Shown: positions 33,609 to 42,524 of the stretch, in pieces | How the letters are laid out: each line of letters opens with the position of its first letter | Position numbering within the stretch: position 1 is the stretch's first letter | From: Actinoplanes nipponensis | Lineage (GTDB): Bacteria > Actinomycetota > Actinomycetes > Mycobacteriales > Micromonosporaceae | Direction: 5' to 3' | NCBI RefSeq assembly: GCF_016862275.1 | Contig: NZ_BOMQ01000026.1 | Location: 248,001-312,000, forward strand | Length of the DNA stretch: 64,000 nucleotides | Translations under genes and position numbers: made by a program | Notes under the pieces: model-generated | Told to the model about the DNA's origin: nothing | The model's database searches: none | What the model saw: the letters and a program-made list of their open reading frames with translations, nothing else

Positions 33609-36457
33609 CGGCCCTCCTCCCGATCGGGCCGGCCGGCGGGCGGACCCGCCGCCTCGATCTGGGTCAGCGCCAGGGCCGCCGCCTCGGTCCGGGTCCGCGC
33701 GCCCAGCTTGCGCATCCCGGCCCGGATGTGGGTGTCCACGGTCTCGGCCGAGATGCCCAGCTGCCCGGCGATGCGCCGGGTGGGTTCGCCCGCGGCGACC
33801 AGGCGCAGCACGTCGGTCTCGCGCCGGGTCAGCCGGTCGCCCGAGCGCGGGCTGCGGGTGTCGCGGTGCACGTGGTGGCGGCGCAGGCCCCGGCGGGCCC
33901 GGCCGGCCAGCACGACCAGCCCGGCGGTGTCGGCCAGATGCTCGGCCTCCAGCAGCGCGGCCACGGCCCGGTCGGCGTCGGTGTCGTGCAGGCCGGCCGC
34001 CAGCAGGCAGCGGATCTGCTCGCGCAGGGCGATCCCGGCCCAGGCCTGCGCGGCCGCGGTGAAACCGGTGCCGGTGGCCCAGGCGGTCAACGTGCGCCGG
34101 GCCGCGTTCGGCAGCCCCGCCGGGATCACCGGGGCCGGCGCGTCCAGCTCGAACGCCGACGCGAACGCGGCCCGGGCCGCGGCGCCGGTGTCGTAGGCCG
34201 CCCACCGGGCGGTGATGTGCCCGAGGCCGGTGAGCAGGCCCACGGCGGGGGTGTCCGGCGGCTGGGTCGCCCGGTCCGGCTGCCCGTCGAGCCAGGCGGC
34301 CTCACGGGCCACCCAGGCGGTCGCCGGGTGCCCGTCGGGACCGGCCAGCCGGGCCCGGGCCGCGGCCAGCAGCCCGGTGTCCGCCTCGATCAGGGCGGTC
34401 GCGGCGACGGCGTAGCCACGCGCGTCGGCCGGCAACGCCCGGTCGGTCAGATCAGCGGCCCGCCGCACCGCACGGTCGGCGGCATCGCGGGCCATGTCAC
34501 CCGCTGCCGGCCCCGGGCCGGAACCGGCCGGGTCACCCGCCGGCCCCGGGCCGGAAACGGCCGGGTCACCCGCCGACGTCGGGCCACCCCACGCGCCGGC
34601 CGGGACAAAACCGGCCTGCGCGCCCATCCCCGCGGACCCGGCAACGGCGGACCCGCCGGTCCGGGCCGAAGCGACCTGACCGCCAACGCCGGCGATCCCG
34701 ACCTGACCGCCAACGCCGCCGGTCCCGGCCGGACCGACCTGACCGCCAACGCCGCCGGTCCCGGCCGGACCGACCTGACCGCCAACCCCGCCGGTCCCGG
34801 CCGGACCGACCTGAGCACCAACGCCCGCGCCGGCACCACCCGCGGCCCCGAACAGGCTGCCCTGCAACACCTCGGCCCAGTCGGCCACCGCCAGGAACCG
34901 GGTCTGCCAGCTGTACGCCAGATCAGCCGCGCAAGCCCCCGCCGCCTCCCGCGCCGCCCCCGCCGCCTCCCGCAGCCGTCCATCGGCCGCCAAATGCTCC
35001 ACCAGCAGCCACGCGCTCCAGCGCCCGGTCAGCGGATCACCGGCGCCCTGGGCCGCCGCGGCCGCCAGCGCCGTGTCCCACCCCGGCATCCGGTGCGCCG
35101 CGCGGACCGCCGCCAGCGCCGCGGCCACCCCGGGCGGCGGCGCCGGGTAGCGAGCCGAGACCTTCTCGGCCAGGTCCCGGGCGCCGGCCGGGTCGGTGGC
35201 CAGCTCGGCCAGCACGAGGATCCGGTCGCGGGCGGCCACGACCGTACCGGCCGCCGCGTCCGGCACCGGGCGGACCGCCGCCCGGGCCCCCTCGGGGTCG
35301 CCGGCCTGCAGCAGCGCTTCGCCGCGCAGCACGTCCGCCTCGACGCCGAGCGGCCCGGTCGTGGCCAGCACCCGGGCCGCCGGGCGGGGGCGGCCCGCGG
35401 CCAGCAGCGCGTCGGCCGCCGCGATCCGCACCCGCGGGTCGACGGTGACGCCGGGCAGCTCGCACGCGAACTGCAGCAGCTCGGCGCGGTCGCCGCCGGT
35501 GACGCGGTCGGCGGCGGTCAGCGCCCGGCGGTACGCCGCCGGATGGTCGCCGGCCGCGGCCAGGTGCCGGGCGGCCTCCGGGTCGGGGGTCAGCTCGGCC
35601 AGCGCGCGGTGCAGGTCGGTGCGGGCGGCCGCGTCGAGCAGGCCGGCGGCGGTCTCGGCGAAGTACGCCGACACCGGCGCCAGCCCGGCCGGGTCCTCGG
35701 TGACCAGCCCGGCGGCGCGCAGCTCGTCGGCGCCGGGCCCGAGCAGCGCCGCCGGGGCGGGGCGGCCCAGCAGGCCCAGCGCGGCCAGCGCGGTGCGGGC
35801 CGTGCGGGGCAGATCGGCCAGGGCGGTGGCCAGCGCGTACGCGACCTGGTCGAGGTCGGTGTCGGGGGTGCCGCGGCCCGCGCCCGCCTGCCGGGCCAGC
35901 GCGGTGATCGCGAGGGGGTTGCCCCCGGCCCGCTCCACGACGGCGCTCAGCGCGGCGTCGCCGAGCTGCCCGCCCGCGCGTCGGGCCAGCTCCCGGGCGA
36001 GCTCCGGGCTCAGCGGCGGCACGTCGAGCCAGGCCGTCGCGGCCGCGCGCAGCGCCGCCACGGTGTCGTCGCCCAGCCGGTGCGGGGTGCGCAGCGCGAC
36101 CACCACCCGCACGTGCGCGGCCAGGTGCGGCAGCGCGGCCAGGGTCGCCGGGTCGGCGTACTGCAGGTCGTCCAGGACCAGCAGGCCGCTGCGGACCCGG
36201 GAGCGCACGGCCTCGGCCAGCAGCGGCACGTCGTGGGCGGGCAGGCGGGCCTTGAGGGCCCGTGACAGCGCGAGCGCCGGCACGGCGGCCAGCATCGCCA
36301 GGCCGCCGCCGGCGTGCACCGGGCCGGGCGCGGCGGCGGCGACGCGGCGCAGCAGCGTGGACCGGCCGGCTCCGGGGGCGCCGGTGAGCACGACCAGGCC
36401 GGGACGGCGCAGGTGCGCGGCGGCGAGCCCGGCCAGGTCCTGCTGTGCCACCCGCAT
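33605..36457 (-). CDS. Large LuxR-family (LAL-type) STAND transcriptional regulator
   Basis: Protein of 950 residues: N-terminal ATPase module, helical repeats, and a C-terminal LuxR HTH (RLTRRETDVLRLVAAGEPTRRIAGQLGISAETVDTHIRAGMRKLG). The P-loop is TGAPGAGRST (residues 25-34), with Arg where Lys is expected; Walker B is LLVLDDLQYAD. About two-thirds along, a Gly-rich segment with near-perfect 12-residue repeats (VGPAGTGGVGGQ) interrupts the helical part. LAL proteins activate antibiotic or sugar operons after ligand binding. The ATG at 36457 was chosen because upstream codons lose protein character. A 9+5+9 inverted repeat lies 25 bases upstream. The regulator is divergent from the dynamin operon. 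Confidence 0.85.
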   Translation of the reverse strand: MRVAQQDLAGLAAAHLRRPGLVVLTGAPGAGRSTLLRRVAAAAPGPVHAGGGLAMLAAVPALALSRALKARLPAHDVPLLAEAVRSRVRSGLLVLDDLQYADPATLAALPHLAAHVRVVVALRTPHRLGDDTVAALRAAATAWLDVPPLSPELARELARRAGGQLGDAALSAVVERAGGNPLAITALARQAGAGRGTPDTDLDQVAYALATALADLPRTARTALAALGLLGRPAPAALLGPGADELRAAGLVTEDPAGLAPVSAYFAETAAGLLDAAARTDLHRALAELTPDPEAARHLAAAGDHPAAYRRALTAADRVTGGDRAELLQFACELPGVTVDPRVRIAAADALLAAGRPRPAARVLATTGPLGVEADVLRGEALLQAGDPEGARAAVRPVPDAAAGTVVAARDRILVLAELATDPAGARDLAEKVSARYPAPPPGVAAALAAVRAAHRMPGWDTALAAAAAQGAGDPLTGRWSAWLLVEHLAADGRLREAAGAAREAAGACAADLAYSWQTRFLAVADWAEVLQGSLFGAAGGAGAGVGAQVGPAGTGGVGGQVGPAGTGGVGGQVGPAGTGGVGGQVGIAGVGGQVASARTGGSAVAGSAGMGAQAGFVPAGAWGGPTSAGDPAVSGPGPAGDPAGSGPGPAAGDMARDAADRAVRRAADLTDRALPADARGYAVAATALIEADTGLLAAARARLAGPDGHPATAWVAREAAWLDGQPDRATQPPDTPAVGLLTGLGHITARWAAYDTGAAARAAFASAFELDAPAPVIPAGLPNAARRTLTAWATGTGFTAAAQAWAGIALREQIRCLLAAGLHDTDADRAVAALLEAEHLADTAGLVVLAGRARRGLRRHHVHRDTRSPRSGDRLTRRETDVLRLVAAGEPTRRIAGQLGISAETVDTHIRAGMRKLGARTRTEAAALALTQIEAAGPPAGRPDREEGR
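34700..34820 (-). repeat. In-frame 36-bp tandem repeat inside the LuxR-type regulator
   Basis: Three nearly identical 36-base units start at 34700, 34736 and 34772, with a partial fourth at 34808. Each encodes VGPAGTGGVGGQ on the minus strand. Adjacent sequence (34500-34570) carries a second repeated block encoding GPGPAGD. The array forms a flexible linker and is probably variable between strains. Confidence 0.75.
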
Positions 36458-36481
36458 CCCCCGTTTCCTGTTCGGCCCGCC

Positions 36482-36504
36482 GTTCGTGCCCGGGTGGCAC
36501 GAAC
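36482..36504. promoter_or_regulatory. 9+5+9 inverted repeat between LuxR regulator and dynamin operon
   Basis: GTTCGTGCC and GGCACGAAC flank a 5-base spacer, a perfect dyad. It lies 25 bases upstream of the LuxR-type regulator start and about 150 bases upstream of the first dynamin gene. It is a good candidate operator for autoregulation; a hairpin in the regulator transcript is the alternative. A -10-like TAGTCT for the plus strand lies at about 36532. Confidence 0.5.
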
Positions 36505-36650
36505 ACGGGATCTGCGCGGCCCCGCGGTTCCGTAGTCTGTGGTGCGGCAGGCGTCCAGCCCTGCCCGCGAACGGGAAGGATGGCGACTGTGTCTCCGACG
36601 TCGGCCGCAGTCCGTACATTCTCCCTGACGGTGTGCTCGGCTGACGAGTC

Positions 36651-38237
36651 ATGACCGTCGGACCCCTCTCCGCCCGCGTGGCGACCCTGTGTGACGAGGT
36701 GGTCGCCCGGGTCGGTCCCGAGGCCGGTGGCCAGGCACTTCAGGTGCGGGACCGGCTGTCCGAGCCGTTACGGGTGGCCATCGCCGGGCGATTGAAAGCC
36801 GGAAAGTCGACACTCGTCAACGCCCTGATCGGCCGCCGGGTCGCGCCCACGGCTGTCGGCGAGTGCACCCGGGTGGTCACCCGGTTCCGGTACGGGCCGG
36901 CCGACCGCGTCGACGTGGTGCTGCGCGACGGTTCCCGGGCGAGCCTGCCGCTGGCCGACGACGGCATGATTCCGCAGCGTCTCGGGGTGCCGGCCGACCG
37001 GGTCGCCTATGTGGACGTCTCGCTCACCAGCGACAAACTGCGCGATCTGACCGTGGTGGACACCCCGGGGCTGGCCTCGACCGACACCCGGGTCAGCGCC
37101 CGCGCCGCGGCCGAGCTGGGCGAGAGCACCGCGCCGTTCGACGCGGGCATCGACGCCGCCTCCGCCTCGGAGGTGGCCGCGGCCGAGGCGGTCGTCTACG
37201 TCTTCACCCAGGCGGTGCGGGCCGACGACGTGCGGGCCCTGGAGGCGTTCCGGACGGCGTCGGCCCGGCTGGCCAGCAGCCCGATCAACGCGCTGGGCGT
37301 GTTCGGCAAGGTCGACACCCTGGTCGGCGGGGCCGGGGATCCGTGGCCGGTCGCCGGGCCGCTGGCCGAGCAGCAGGGGCTGCTGCTGGCCCGTACGGTC
37401 TCCGAGGTCGTGCCCGTGGTCGCGCTGCTGGCCGAGACCGGCGAGGCCGGCCGGCTGACCGCGGCCGACTGCGCCGCCCTGCGGGAGCTGTCCGGGCTGC
37501 CCGCCGCCGAGCTGCGGCTGCTGCTGGCCTCCGGTGACCTGTTCCGCAGCCGGCCGGCCCCGGTCAGCGCGCAGCGCCGGGAGCGGCTGCTGGGCCTGCT
37601 CGACCTGTACGGCATCGGCTTCGCCCTGGCCGAGCTGGCCGCCGACCCGCGGCTGGGCACCGGCGAGCTGGTGCGCCGGCTGGTCGGCGCCTCCGGCTTC
37701 CCGCGGCTGCGCGACACCCTGGAGCACACGCTGCGCTGGCGGGCCGACGCCATCAAGGCCGGCTGGGCGTTGTCGCGGCTGGAACGCCTGGCCGGGCACA
37801 CCAGCGACGTCCGCGACCGGGAGGCGCTGCGCGAGGCGATCGAACGGCTGCTGCGCGAGCCCGCCTACCACCGGCTGCGCCTGCTGGAGGTGGCCCAGCG
37901 GGTCACCACCGGCGTGGTGGCGCTGCCGCTGGCCTGGGAGCAGGAGCTGACCCGCCTGGCGACCTCCGACGACGCCCGCTGGATCCTGCGCCTGCCGCAC
38001 GCCGACGGCCCGCAGCTGGCGGCCGCGGCGGTCGAGGCCGCGCACCGGTGGCGGGTGTACGCGGTGGCCGGCGCCGGCCCGGCGCAGTCGCGGGTGGCGC
38101 AGGTCGCCCACCGCGGCTTCCACCTGCTGGCCCAGGCCATCCGCGAGCAGTCCACCCGGCCGGCGCCGGACACCGCGACCCGGCTCCGCCCGAGCCCGGC
38201 CGGACCGGCCGCGACCGGCCCGGGGTGGACGCCGTGA
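36651..38237 (+). CDS. Dynamin-like GTPase, first of pair (DynA/IniC-like)
   Basis: Large GTPase of 528 residues that should polymerise on membranes. G1 is GRLKAGKST (residues 46-54), a G2 Thr lies in ECTRVVTRF, G3 is DTPG (137-140), and G4 reads FGKVD (about 218-222) where most relatives have N/TKxD. Long helical stalk segments follow. There is no transmembrane helix in this partner. In Streptomyces, paired dynamins stabilise FtsZ rings during sporulation septation; a similar role is inferred here. Its TGA overlaps the GTG of the second dynamin, so the pair is coupled. The ATG at 36651 lacks a strong ribosome-binding site. Confidence 0.88.
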   Translation: MTVGPLSARVATLCDEVVARVGPEAGGQALQVRDRLSEPLRVAIAGRLKAGKSTLVNALIGRRVAPTAVGECTRVVTRFRYGPADRVDVVLRDGSRASLPLADDGMIPQRLGVPADRVAYVDVSLTSDKLRDLTVVDTPGLASTDTRVSARAAAELGESTAPFDAGIDAASASEVAAAEAVVYVFTQAVRADDVRALEAFRTASARLASSPINALGVFGKVDTLVGGAGDPWPVAGPLAEQQGLLLARTVSEVVPVVALLAETGEAGRLTAADCAALRELSGLPAAELRLLLASGDLFRSRPAPVSAQRRERLLGLLDLYGIGFALAELAADPRLGTGELVRRLVGASGFPRLRDTLEHTLRWRADAIKAGWALSRLERLAGHTSDVRDREALREAIERLLREPAYHRLRLLEVAQRVTTGVVALPLAWEQELTRLATSDDARWILRLPHADGPQLAAAAVEAAHRWRVYAVAGAGPAQSRVAQVAHRGFHLLAQAIREQSTRPAPDTATRLRPSPAGPAATGPGWTP

Positions 38238-40063
38238 GCCTGGCCAAGGACCTCGACGTCGCCGTACGCGACGCCCTGGCCGCCGTGCGCGCCGCCGACC
38301 CCGACGCCGGGGCCGAGCTGGCCGAGTTGCGCCGCGCGCAGCTCACCCGGCCCTCGGTGGTGCTGGTCGGCGAGACCAAGCGGGGCAAGAGCTCGCTGCT
38401 CAACGCGCTGCTGGGCGTGCCGGGTCTGTCGCCGGTCGACGCCGCCGTGGCCACCGCCACCTACCTGCACTTCTCCCCCGGCCCGGCGGCGGCCGCGGCC
38501 TACGTGCCCGGCGCGGGCGAGCCGGTCGACCTGGATCCGGCCGACCTGGCCGCCTGGGCCACCGGCCGCGGCGGGCCCGGCGGCCGCGCGCCGCGCCGCA
38601 TCGAGGTCACCCATCCCGCGCCGCTGCTGCAGTACGTCAGCCTGCTGGACACCCCCGGCGTCGGCGGGCTCGACCCGGCCCACGCCACGGTGGCGCTGGA
38701 CGCGGTGGAGCGGGCCACCGCGCTGCTGTTCGTGGCCGACGCCTCCGCGCCGCTGTCGCAGCCCGAGCTGGAGTTCCTGGTCGCCGCCAGCGCCCGGGTC
38801 GACGCCGTGGTGTTCGCCCTGACCAAGGTCGACGCCTTCGCGGGGTGGCGGCGCATCGCCGACGACAACCGGGCGCTGCTGCGGGCCCGGGCGCCGCGCT
38901 TCGCCGACGCGCCGTGGTTCCCGGTCTCGGCGCGGCTGGCCGAGCTGGCCCGCGGCGTGCCCGCCGGGGAGCAGGCCGCGCTGGTCGACGCCTCGCGTAT
39001 CGCCGAGCTGCAGCACGCCCTGGTCGAGCTGGCCGGGCGCGGCCACCAGCTGCAGCTGGCCAACGTGCTGCGGGCCGCGCGCGGGGAGCTGGCCCGGCTG
39101 GAGGACGCCGCGGCGGCCCGGGTGCGGGCCAGCGAGGCCGACCCGGCGCAGGTGGCGCGGGCCCGGTCCGCCCGGTCGGCGCTGGCGGCCCGGAAACGCA
39201 CCGAGTCGCGGCAGTGGACGCTGCTGCTGAGCACCGAGACGCAGCGGGCCCGGGTGGAGGTCGTCGGGCTGCTGCGGACCCGGATCGCGGCGGTGCAGCA
39301 GGACTTCGGGGCCCGCATCGACGCGGCCCGGGGCGCGGCGCTGGACGCGCTGCCCGACCAGCTCGACACCGAGCTGCAGGCGGTCGCCGTCCGGCTCTCC
39401 GACGACCTGCAGGCCACGTTCCGGCAGGTCGGTGAGCGCATCCTGGCCCAGGTCTTCGACGCCGAGGAGCTGGCCGGGGTGCTGGACCGGCTCAACGCGA
39501 CGCTGCGGCACGCGCTGTCGGGCGCCCCGCCGCGCGACGGGGCGGGCGACAACGTGCTGGTCGCGTTGTCGGCCGGGGGGATCGCCTTCATGGCCGGGCG
39601 CGGGGCGGTGTTCGGCGCGTCGCTGTTCGGGGTGGGCTCCGCGGTCGCCGGCGGGCTGCTGATCCCGGTGGCCGGGCTGGGGCTGGGGCTGGCCGCGGGC
39701 GGGTACGTGCTGTACCGCCGCCGGGTGCAGAGCGACCGCCAGCAGGCCCGGGCCTGGCTGCGCGAGGTGCTCGGCGAGGCCCGCGCGGCGCTGTCCGACG
39801 AGATCTCGTACCGCTTCACCGACCTGCAGTACGCGCTGAGCGTGGCGGTCGACGACGCGGTGGAGCGGCGGCTGCGCGAGCTGGACGCGCACATCGCCGA
39901 CATCGACGCGGCCGCGGCCTCCGACGCCGCGGGCCGGGCGCAGCGGCGCAGCCGGGCGACCGCGGAGCTGGCCGCGGCCCGGGCCCAGATCAGGCAGGCC
40001 GACGAGGTTCTCACCCGGGCGCGTGCGCTGGCGCCCGCCGCCGACGAGCAGGAGATGGCATGA
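38234..40063 (+). CDS. Dynamin-like GTPase, second of pair (DynB-like, membrane-embedded)
   Basis: GTPase of 609 residues. G1 is GETKRGKSS (46-54), G3 DTPGVGG, G4 LTKVD. A helical stalk with Arg/Glu-rich coiled-coil segments is followed by a hydrophobic hairpin (about residues 430-480; AGGIAFMAGRGAVFGASLFG and GLLIPVAGLGLGLAAGG) that anchors it in the membrane, then a C-terminal helical region. It matches the membrane-bound partner of bacterial dynamin pairs. The start overlaps the preceding dynamin by GTGA and the stop overlaps the next gene by ATGA, so three proteins are made as a coupled set. Confidence 0.9.
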   Translation: MSLAKDLDVAVRDALAAVRAADPDAGAELAELRRAQLTRPSVVLVGETKRGKSSLLNALLGVPGLSPVDAAVATATYLHFSPGPAAAAAYVPGAGEPVDLDPADLAAWATGRGGPGGRAPRRIEVTHPAPLLQYVSLLDTPGVGGLDPAHATVALDAVERATALLFVADASAPLSQPELEFLVAASARVDAVVFALTKVDAFAGWRRIADDNRALLRARAPRFADAPWFPVSARLAELARGVPAGEQAALVDASRIAELQHALVELAGRGHQLQLANVLRAARGELARLEDAAAARVRASEADPAQVARARSARSALAARKRTESRQWTLLLSTETQRARVEVVGLLRTRIAAVQQDFGARIDAARGAALDALPDQLDTELQAVAVRLSDDLQATFRQVGERILAQVFDAEELAGVLDRLNATLRHALSGAPPRDGAGDNVLVALSAGGIAFMAGRGAVFGASLFGVGSAVAGGLLIPVAGLGLGLAAGGYVLYRRRVQSDRQQARAWLREVLGEARAALSDEISYRFTDLQYALSVAVDDAVERRLRELDAHIADIDAAAASDAAGRAQRRSRATAELAAARAQIRQADEVLTRARALAPAADEQEMA

Positions 40064-40689
40064 GCGACGAGCACGGCTGGCCGGACTTCTCCCACCCGGA
40101 GGGCCACGACGACCCCGGCGACCAGCACGACGCGGGGGTGCCCGACGAGCCGGCGGACGCGGCCGACAGCCCGTTCCACGACGACCTGTTCGGCCACGAC
40201 GACGACCCGGCCGGCCTGCACGGCGACGCGCACGGCTTCGACGACTTCGACGCCGACGCCGACGGCGGGCACGAACCGCAGGACGCCGCCGGGGCCGGCT
40301 GGGACGACGATTTCGAGCCGGGCACCGGCCACGACGACGCGGACGCGCACACCGTGCTGGACGTGACCGACGGGCACGGCATGGGCCCGGTCGGCGCCGA
40401 CCCGGACGCGGCGCCCGACCTGGAGCAGGTCTCGCTGTTCCCGCCGGTGGTCGACGTGGGTCCGCTGCCGGAGCCGGTGGACGGCTTCCCGTGGATCGAC
40501 ACCGGCAGCCTCGGGCTGTACCACGCGGGCCCGCTCGACGCGGCACCCGCCGAGCCGGTGCCGGTGCAGGAGCTGGCCGACTACGCCGGCGAGGAGCTGG
40601 CGCCCGGGGTGGATCCGTGGGCCGCGCTGGCCGATTCCGAGGACCCGGCCACCAGCGCCCTGGCCCGCTGGTGGCATCCGCAGGGCTGA
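40060..40689 (+). CDS. Acidic His/Asp-rich protein of the dynamin operon
   Basis: Protein of 209 residues without a signal or membrane segment. The first 110 residues are very rich in Asp, His and Gly (for example HDDLFGHDDDPAGLHGDAHG) and should be disordered and strongly acidic. The last 100 residues are less biased and contain conserved-looking aromatic motifs (DGFPWIDTGSLGLYHAG, VDPWAALADSEDPATSALARWWHP). The start overlaps the membrane dynamin stop (ATGA). It may be an adaptor recruiting the dynamins, or a metal-binding protein; neither is shown. I do not recognise a named family. Confidence 0.78.
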   Translation: MSDEHGWPDFSHPEGHDDPGDQHDAGVPDEPADAADSPFHDDLFGHDDDPAGLHGDAHGFDDFDADADGGHEPQDAAGAGWDDDFEPGTGHDDADAHTVLDVTDGHGMGPVGADPDAAPDLEQVSLFPPVVDVGPLPEPVDGFPWIDTGSLGLYHAGPLDAAPAEPVPVQELADYAGEELAPGVDPWAALADSEDPATSALARWWHPQG

Positions 40690-40773
40690 GCCCGCGGCGC
40701 GTGGTACCGCGAAACGACTCCGAGGTGGCATCATCAGCGCGCCGTCCCCCCGCGATGCCCTGGAGCCACCCTG

Positions 40774-42141
40774 ATGACCGCCACCACCGTCCCGGTCAGC
40801 AGCCGGCGTGAACGCACCGGCTGGTACTTCTACGACTGGGCCAACTCGGCCTTCTCCACCACCGTCATCACGGTGTTCCTGGGCCCGTTCCTGACCAGCG
40901 TCACCGAGCAGGCCGCCGGGTGCGGCCTCGGCGCCGACGACTGCGACCTGCGGGTGCATCCGTTGGGCATCAGCGTCGCGGCCGGGTCCTACTTCCCGTA
41001 CCTGGTGTCGCTGTCGGTGCTGCTGACGGTGTTCGTGCTGCCGGTGATGGGCGCGATCGCCGACCGGGCCGCGCGCAAGAAGCCGCTGCTGGCCGCGACG
41101 GCGTTCCTGGGCGCCGGGGCGACGGTGGCGATGGCCTTCGTGACCGGGCAGCGGTATCTGCTGGGCGGGCTGCTGTTCATCGTGGCCAACATCGCGTTCG
41201 GCGCGTCCGTGGTGGTCTACAACTCGTTCCTGCCGCGGCTGGCCGGCCCGGACGAGCGGGACAAGGTGTCCAGCCGCGGCTGGGCGCTGGGTTATCTCGG
41301 CGGCGGGTTGCTGCTGCTGCTCAACCTGGTCGTGGTGACCTGGCTGAGCGTCGAGGGCGACGACGGGCGCACCCTGGACCTGGCCCGCTGGTGCATCGTG
41401 TCGGCCGGGGTGTGGTGGGGGGTGTTCACGCTGGTGCCGTTGCGGTGGCTGCGTGAGCATCCCGGCGCGGAGGCCGGCGCGGCGCGCGGCAACGTGCTCA
41501 CCGACGGGTTCCGCCAGCTCGGCCGGACCCTGCGCAGCCTGCGGGCGTACCCGTTGACGTTGTTCTTCCTGGTCGCGTTCCTGATCTACAACGACGGCAT
41601 CCAGACGGTCATCTCGCTGGCCAGCCAGTTCGGCACCGAGGAGCTGGGCCTGGAGCAGAGCGCGCTGATCGTGACGATCCTGATCGTGCAGTTCCTGGCG
41701 TTCGGCGGGGCGCTGCTGCTGGGCGCGGTGGCCACGCGCATCGGCGCCCGCAAGACGGTGCTGATCGCGCTGGCGGGCTGGCTCGCGGTGATCCTGGCCG
41801 CGTTCCGGCTGCCGGCCGGCGAGCCGGTGCCGTTCATGCTGCTGGGGGTGGCCATCGGCCTGGTCATGGGCGGCAGCCAGGCGCTGAGCCGCTCGCTGTT
41901 CAGCCAGCTGATCCCGGACGGCCGCGAGGGCGAGTACTACGGCTTCTACGAGATCAGCGACAAGGGCACCAGCTGGCTGGGGCCGCTGGCGTTCGGGCTG
42001 GTGTTCCAGCTGACCAACAGTTACCGCATCGGGCTGGTGTCGCTGGTGGTGTTCTTCATCGTCGGTGGCATCCTGCTGGCGATGGTGCCGATGCGCCGGG
42101 CCATCGTCGCGGCCGGCAACACCCCGCCGCGGCTGCTCTGA
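40774..42141 (+). CDS. Atg22/UMF1-like MFS transporter
   Basis: Integral membrane transporter of 455 residues with about 12 helices. The N-terminal family hallmark GWYFYDWANSAFSTTVITVFLGPF and the loop ADRAARKKPLL between helices 2 and 3 identify the UMF1/Atg22-like branch. PDERDKVSSRGWALGYLGGG and GGSQALSRSLFSQLIPDGREGEYYGFYEI are further family landmarks. Fungal Atg22 exports amino acids from vacuoles; bacterial substrates are not established. A GntR regulator follows 20 bases later and probably shares its transcript. Confidence 0.92.
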   Translation: MTATTVPVSSRRERTGWYFYDWANSAFSTTVITVFLGPFLTSVTEQAAGCGLGADDCDLRVHPLGISVAAGSYFPYLVSLSVLLTVFVLPVMGAIADRAARKKPLLAATAFLGAGATVAMAFVTGQRYLLGGLLFIVANIAFGASVVVYNSFLPRLAGPDERDKVSSRGWALGYLGGGLLLLLNLVVVTWLSVEGDDGRTLDLARWCIVSAGVWWGVFTLVPLRWLREHPGAEAGAARGNVLTDGFRQLGRTLRSLRAYPLTLFFLVAFLIYNDGIQTVISLASQFGTEELGLEQSALIVTILIVQFLAFGGALLLGAVATRIGARKTVLIALAGWLAVILAAFRLPAGEPVPFMLLGVAIGLVMGGSQALSRSLFSQLIPDGREGEYYGFYEISDKGTSWLGPLAFGLVFQLTNSYRIGLVSLVVFFIVGGILLAMVPMRRAIVAAGNTPPRLL

Positions 42142-42161
42142 ACGACACCCCGGGGGCCCGG

Positions 42162-42524
42162 ATGGACATCGTGATCGACGCGGACTCGGCGGTGCCGCCG
42201 TACGAGCAGGTGCGGCTGCGCATCGCCGAGCTGGCCGCCGGCGGCGCGCTGGCGGCCGGGGCGAAGCTGCCGCCGGTGCGGCAGCTCGCCGCGCGGCTGG
42301 GCCTGGCCGCGAACACCGTGGCCCGCGCCTACCGGGAACTGGAGCAGGCCGGGCTGGTGCAGACCCGGGGCCGGGCCGGGACGGTGGTCACCGCCCGGGC
42401 CGCCGGCACGCCGGCCGAGGCGCAGCGGGCGGCGCAACGGTACGCCGAGCAGGTCACCGCGTTGGGTCTCACTCCGCAGGCCGCGCTGGAGCTGGTCCGC
42501 GCCGCCCTGGGGCCGGCGGACTGA
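42162..42524 (+). CDS. GntR-family regulator (YtrA type)
   Basis: Short GntR protein of 120 residues. The winged helix is complete (AVPPYEQVRLRIAELAAGGALAAGAKLPPVRQLAARLGLAANTVARAYRELEQAGLVQTRGRAGTVVTA), followed only by about 45 residues with a helix LELVRAALG. This is the YtrA layout, lacking a large effector domain. It follows the MFS gene and is the likely regulator of that transporter or of itself. The 3' end overlaps the convergent DUF3626 gene by 56 bases. Confidence 0.9.
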   Translation: MDIVIDADSAVPPYEQVRLRIAELAAGGALAAGAKLPPVRQLAARLGLAANTVARAYRELEQAGLVQTRGRAGTVVTARAAGTPAEAQRAAQRYAEQVTALGLTPQAALELVRAALGPAD

